Of a DNA stretch of 57,851 nt, positions 54,511-57,851 are shown one piece after another. The stretch is from positions 5,204,672 through 5,262,522 of the forward strand of contig BFEA01000008.1 of NCBI GenBank assembly GCA_003427395.1. The letters run 5' to 3'. Position 1 is the first letter of the stretch, and each line of letters begins with the position of its first letter. Both the position numbers and the translations under genes were made by a program. The DNA comes from Chara braunii (lineage: Eukaryota > Streptophyta > Charophyceae > Charales > Characeae). Under the pieces are notes generated by a model. It worked only from the letters and a program-made list of their open reading frames with translations. It did not search any database and had not been told where the DNA came from.

Positions 54511-55930
54511 CACAGCGGCGCGACCCCCTATACAAAAAATCGTTGTCGTGAGCCGACCGTCGGGCAACACCTTCCCGTCGAAGCCCTTTGCCGCACGGTT
54601 CAGTCCCGCTGCCGCCTCACGGCTACCGCTTCCCCATAGCCTGCAGCATAGCACAAAGGTGGGGCAAGGAGCTCCCAACCTCCAGCTATGGCTGCCTCCT
54701 CCTTCCTCCAAGTGCCCCTGCAGACGTCCAACACTTCGCCTCATCACACCAGTAGCCAACCAGCCAGCATCTACTCAAGTAGAATGCCCCAACAGCATTG
54801 CCACAAGTGTGAGGCTGCTGGGTGGCAGGCTAGCTTTTATAGCTGGCTGAAGGCTGAGGGCAGCTGCTTTGCCCCCAGCCAATCTCGGAATAGGGCCTGG
54901 CCCTTGATCGACCCTTGATCTAGACCTCGATCAAGGGCCAGAAAACTGGATGTTCCCCTAGGGGAACCAAGTTCTGAGCCCTGGCAATGCATCTGGCCCT
55001 CACCCGCGGCCAGACGCAGCCCAGAAATGGCTGAGTACAGCCATTTCTCAGCAGACTGTTGAAACCAACAGTCTGCTGTCAATTCACAGTCCATATGCTT
55101 CTAAACTCGCATCTGGACTGAGGCTGCGGCTAGATCCGCGGCCATTTTTGTTTCCAAACTTCTTCTTCTTCTTCTCTGCCCTGTATCTACGCTAAGGGCC
55201 TGACCACATACGTGGCCGTTACTTTTCTCCACACAGGCCCTTCTACCAAGCCCAAAAGGGCTTCTTTTCCCTTGCAGTACCACGCGCCCGCACCCGACCA
55301 CAACCAGTGCTAGGTTCGGGCTCTGTAGAGTGTTGCAGCCCGTTCTCGAAATCGGACAGGCACAGCCGCGACAACCTCAGAAACCAAAAAAAAAAATATA
55401 GAATCAAAGTTAAAGAAAAAAGGAACCAAAAGAAAAGAATGAAACAGACACTTACCTGTTCGTGGTCCCATTGCAGCCACCAGGTAAGTCGCTCCCCTTG
55501 TCGCCGTCGGCAGGTAAGGTCTTTTCTCCCTCTCTCTCTCTCCCACACACCACGACAACCCGAATGTAGCCGCCTTGGGCGGCAGATCCATTCGCCCATC
55601 CACAGATGGGCTATCGGGGCTCATCCCCCTGATGAGTCGGTAAAAGTCCGACGAAACAGTCGGGCTCAGTCATGCCCCTTTTCCTTTCGCCCGTTCGTCC
55701 GAAACGAACGGGCATATAGTTCTAAGTAATAGAGGAAAAAAAAAAAAAAAAGAATCTAAACAAAATATAAGAAAAGAAAAAAAATCTAACAAAATCTAAA
55801 AAAAAGGAAAAGAAAAAACTTGCCTAAATCGTGGCTGCCCGTTTTAAATGGGCGCCTATCGTTTCACTGGGGACTTTAAGTCCCCAGTCAGTTCAGGACG
55901 CGCCAGCTGGCGCGTCGTTTTTTCATTTCT

Positions 55931-55965
<35 letters not shown>

Positions 55966-56014
55966 CGTTGGCGTCAAGCCAACGTTCACCGTCACGTGGC
56001 TTTTCAGCCACGTC

Positions 56015-56050
56015 CTGTTGAGATACAGACCCAAGTTCGAATCTCGTAAG
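56015..56050 (+). repeat. tRNA-like fragment, copy 3 (3' half)
   Basis: CTGTTGAGATACAGACC followed by AAGTTCGAATCTC matches the second half of the tRNA-like repeats at 16515 and 43882. The A-box half is missing. Confidence 0.5.
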
Positions 56051-56103
56051 ATTCGACGAAATTGCCCACTTTTTTTTTTTTTTTTTCCCCAAAAAAAAAA
56101 CAG

Positions 56104-56167
56104 AAAAAAACTCGGGCCATTTCTCGATTTATGCGAGTCATCCTTGCCTTGGGGCCATGCCAATCTC
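56104..56167 (-). pseudogene. U6 snRNA fragment (3' half), copy 3
   Basis: The minus strand reads GATTGGCATGGCCCC, CAAGGATGACTCGCATAAAT, CGAGAAATGGCCC and a T run, i.e. the 3' half of plant U6 including its oligo-U end. The 5' hairpin and ACAGAGA box are missing, replaced by hairpin-rich sequence. It is complementary to copy 1, which keeps the 5' half better. Confidence 0.8.
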
Positions 56168-56249
56168 GGCGCGACTGCTTTCAGCCGCGCGATCTTACAG
56201 ATCGCACGACCGAAAATGGTCGCGCCAAAGGCTGGGCTGCTCCAAAAGG

Positions 56250-56300
56250 AGCTGGCCCAGTGGTACAGTTAGTCAAGTTTGATCCCCATGTCTGGGAGGT
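56250..56300 (+). repeat. tRNA-like SINE fragment
   Basis: TGGCCCAGTGGTAC is A-box-like and AAGTTTGATCCCC B-box-like, but they are only about 20 bp apart, shorter than in a tRNA. A deleted SINE head is possible. Confidence 0.35.
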
Positions 56301-56710
56301 GATAATGTGATACTGGTACCTACTAGGCTAGCTCCTTCTCATAATATAAAAAGAGCAACCCTTCCATATGAAGGGCTTTTGGTGCCCAGCAGGCCCCTTT
56401 CCACCGCCTAGTAGGTTGTGCCTGCTAGCCAGCTTGCTGCCGTGGCCGACAGGCGGGGTTGGCAGCCGACAGCTTAATGGTTGCCCTACCTAGCCGGCCC
56501 CGACGCCTTCGCTCCTGGTCCTCGGCGCAAAAGCCCTGTGGACCCTGAACTATTCCTCAACGCCACGGTTCTTCCTTACCGCTGCGACCCTTTCTTAGCC
56601 CACTTAGGCTCTGAATCGCGCGGCTTAACAGTCGCGCGACACTATTTTACGTAGAATAGGTCTAATTCTACCGTTCCCATGTCCGCACATACCTGCGGCT
56701 TTGACAAAAC

Positions 56711-57370
56711 GAAGCATTACCATTCACATCCGTTACTTCTAGACGCCATGCGCGTTCCGACTATCGTCCGAAACTCTTAGTCTGTCAGTCATAGGTCAGG
56801 TCTGAATAAACATTGGCAACATCAGTCTCATCAAGTCTCTCAATTCAGCGAGAAGGTCGGACAGCATCCGACGTTGAAAAAACAGGGCAAATACCCTTGT
56901 CAGGGCATTTGCCCCGACAACATTCCCGGACCCCATTGAACGACGTCCCCGTCGTTTACCATCAATATAGAAGTCAGGGTTCTTACAAAATGATTACAAT
57001 ACATAACAATTTTACAATCTGCTTAAACTAAGTTGAAGCCTAATTCCACTGACAACCACTCAAAAAAAAATTATTTCTTAGAATGGTATCGGAAGCCCTC
57101 CGACTAGTTTCAAGCTACATCCATTCAGTTGATACTATCATTTATCCAAAAAAAAATAGGATTAACCCCCTGATAGGTCTTTCGAGTCATTATGAACCCC
57201 CTGACGGGTCTATCGAATGTATCAACCTCCTGGAGTCGTTCAGACAAAGTCTGAATAATCAAATATGTATACGTATATATATACATACGTATTACTCAAT
57301 ATCACACATTAACTAAGTAATAATTCGTAATAATTCATGTCGCAACCCTTTTCTTTCATGTAAGTTCTTG
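56711..57370. other. No supported gene; third copy of the AATACCC hairpin
   Basis: GGCAAATACCCTTGTCAGGG followed by CATTTGCC forms a hairpin at 56887-56914, related to those at 15136 and 15549. CCCCCTGATAGGTCT and CCCCCTGACGGGTCT occur at about 57166 and 57198, a diverged tandem pair. Confidence 0.5.
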
Positions 57371-57842
57371 AAGAGTGCACTGATGAAGACAGGTCTCCCT
57401 GTCGCATACTCTTACAAGGAACAAAGGAGAACATTGGTCAAGACAAATTTCACTGTCGCAAACGAACTCCTTTACTTTAGAAGAGAACACTGATCAAGAC
57501 GGTTATCCCGCCGCAAATGAACTCTTCTCTCTCTCAAAAGAAAATGTCGATCAAGACAGGTTTCCCTGCCGCAGACAAATTCCTCTCTACCTGAAGCCGA
57601 GAACAAAACGCTGATCGAGACAAGTTTCCCTGCCGCAACGAATTGCTCTCAATTAATTTTTGAAAGGAGATCTGATCAATACAGATTGCTCTGCCACAGA
57701 TATACCCCTCAAAGATTGGAGGAGAACTTTGATCAAGACAGGTTTTCCTGCCGCAGACGAACTCCTCTATTGTTCATTTAATGATTAAAATGAAGGAGAA
57801 CGCAGTTTATGACAGGTTATCCTGCCACAAACGAGTTCCCCT
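57371..57842. repeat. Hairpin array C: eight units, running to the window edge
   Basis: About 60-bp units share CTGATCAAGACAGGTTTCCC and TGCCGCA. The inner hairpin GACAGG/CCTGTC (or GACGG-type) is conserved in shape. Outer stems covary: AGAGT/ACTCT (57372-57412), AAAGGAG/CTCCTTT (57423-57473), AGAAGAG/CTCTTCT (57479-57528), GAGGAG/CTCCTC (about 57718-57770). Units 4, 6 and 8 are less regular. The design is the same as arrays A and B but the sequence is unrelated. Confidence 0.8.
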
Positions 57843-57851
57843 ATTAATCTG

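Larger units (their letters stand above)
54898..56710. repeat. Palindrome-dense tract, more than 20 consecutive hairpins
   Basis: Examples are: TGGCCCTTGATCGA (54898-54911) with its complement 54927-54940; GTTCCCCTAGGGGAAC (54952-54967); AGAAATGGCTG/CAGCCATTTCT (55023-55048); AGCAGACTGTTG/CAACAGTCTGCT (55050-55077); AAGCCC/GGGCTT (55248-55263); GCCGCC/GGCGGC (55569-55583); GCCCATC/GATGGGC (55594-55611); GCCCGTTCGT/ACGAACGGGC (55689-55713); ACTGGGGACTT/AAGTCCCCAGT (55866-55888); GACGCGCCAGCTGGCGCGTC (55897-55916); CGTTGGC/GCCAACG (55966-55984); ACGTGGCT/AGCCACGT (55994-56013); TCGAATCT/AGATTCGA (56037-56056); GCGATCT/AGATCGC (about 56187-56203). The stems are unrelated in sequence and loops are mostly 0-8 nt. 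No protein gene is supported in the tract. Confidence 0.9.

Noticed and set aside
57371-57842. Array C units as hammerhead ribozymes (CTGATGA in the first unit)
   Set aside because: The other units read CTGATCA and the required GAA after stem II is GCA. G8, A13 and the cleavage triplet are missing, so they are not hammerheads.

Overview
The window looks like nuclear DNA of a green plant, most likely a streptophyte alga with a large repeat-rich genome. A Chara-like charophyte is my best guess, but that is inference. The one intact cellular gene encodes a gamma-carbonic-anhydrase-like (CAL) subunit of mitochondrial complex I, a family found in the green lineage. The rest is transposons, retroposed small RNAs, foldback elements, microsatellites, two N gaps and non-coding DNA. 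Two stretches of sequence are assembly or library artefacts or gaps.

Layout. 1-1228: GA microsatellites and a small foldback element. 1229-7147: a decayed Penelope-like retroelement with an N-terminal GIY-YIG endonuclease (the Chlamys/Naiad arrangement). It has pseudo-LTRs carrying hammerhead ribozymes, an ORF1 with zinc knuckle and coiled coil, and an ORF2 with GIY-YIG and reverse transcriptase. Its ORF1 start has been flipped by a local inversion of about 440 bp. 7150-9430: foldback MITEs and a 101-bp tandem repeat interrupted by an uncut Nextera mate-pair junction adapter. 10.8-13.1 kb: tRNA-like SINE pieces, a 136-bp tandem duplication and a decayed Ty3-type integrase. 13.2-14.7 kb: a large inverted repeat and a palindrome made of LTR ends. 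16.5-16.8 kb: a tRNA-like SINE followed by a U6 snRNA-like sequence.

19.88-21.42 kb holds two neighbouring arrays of RNA-like hairpins, eight and five copies. In each, a core sequence is conserved while the flanking stems change together. A third array of the same style (eight copies) runs off the right edge at 57.37-57.84 kb. I do not recognise these three arrays, and they are the best candidates here for something undescribed. 22.8-23.7 kb: an LTR with a tRNA-Asp primer-binding site and a truncated gag start; a related LTR lies in reverse at 52.4-52.8 kb. 28136-37059: a complete but inactivated Ty3/gypsy chromovirus on the minus strand with both LTRs, PBS, PPT and a GTAC target duplication.

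37-46 kb: GA microsatellites, an 818-bp foldback, a tail-only retroposition scar, polypurine tracts, two copies of a small MITE family and a U6 retropseudogene with a poly(A) tail. 46706-47728 (minus): the CAL gene, with G-box motifs just upstream. 48.5-54.5 kb: a TIR-flanked segment, a TATA box with a possible first exon, tandem duplications, a reverse LTR and a 58-bp minisatellite. 54.9-56.7 kb: an extraordinary run of more than 20 short, near-perfect palindromes, with a U6 fragment and tRNA-like pieces inside.

The genes do not form an operon or pathway. The common theme is retroposition and structured RNA: hammerheads, U6 and tRNA-like copies, covarying hairpin arrays and a palindrome tract.
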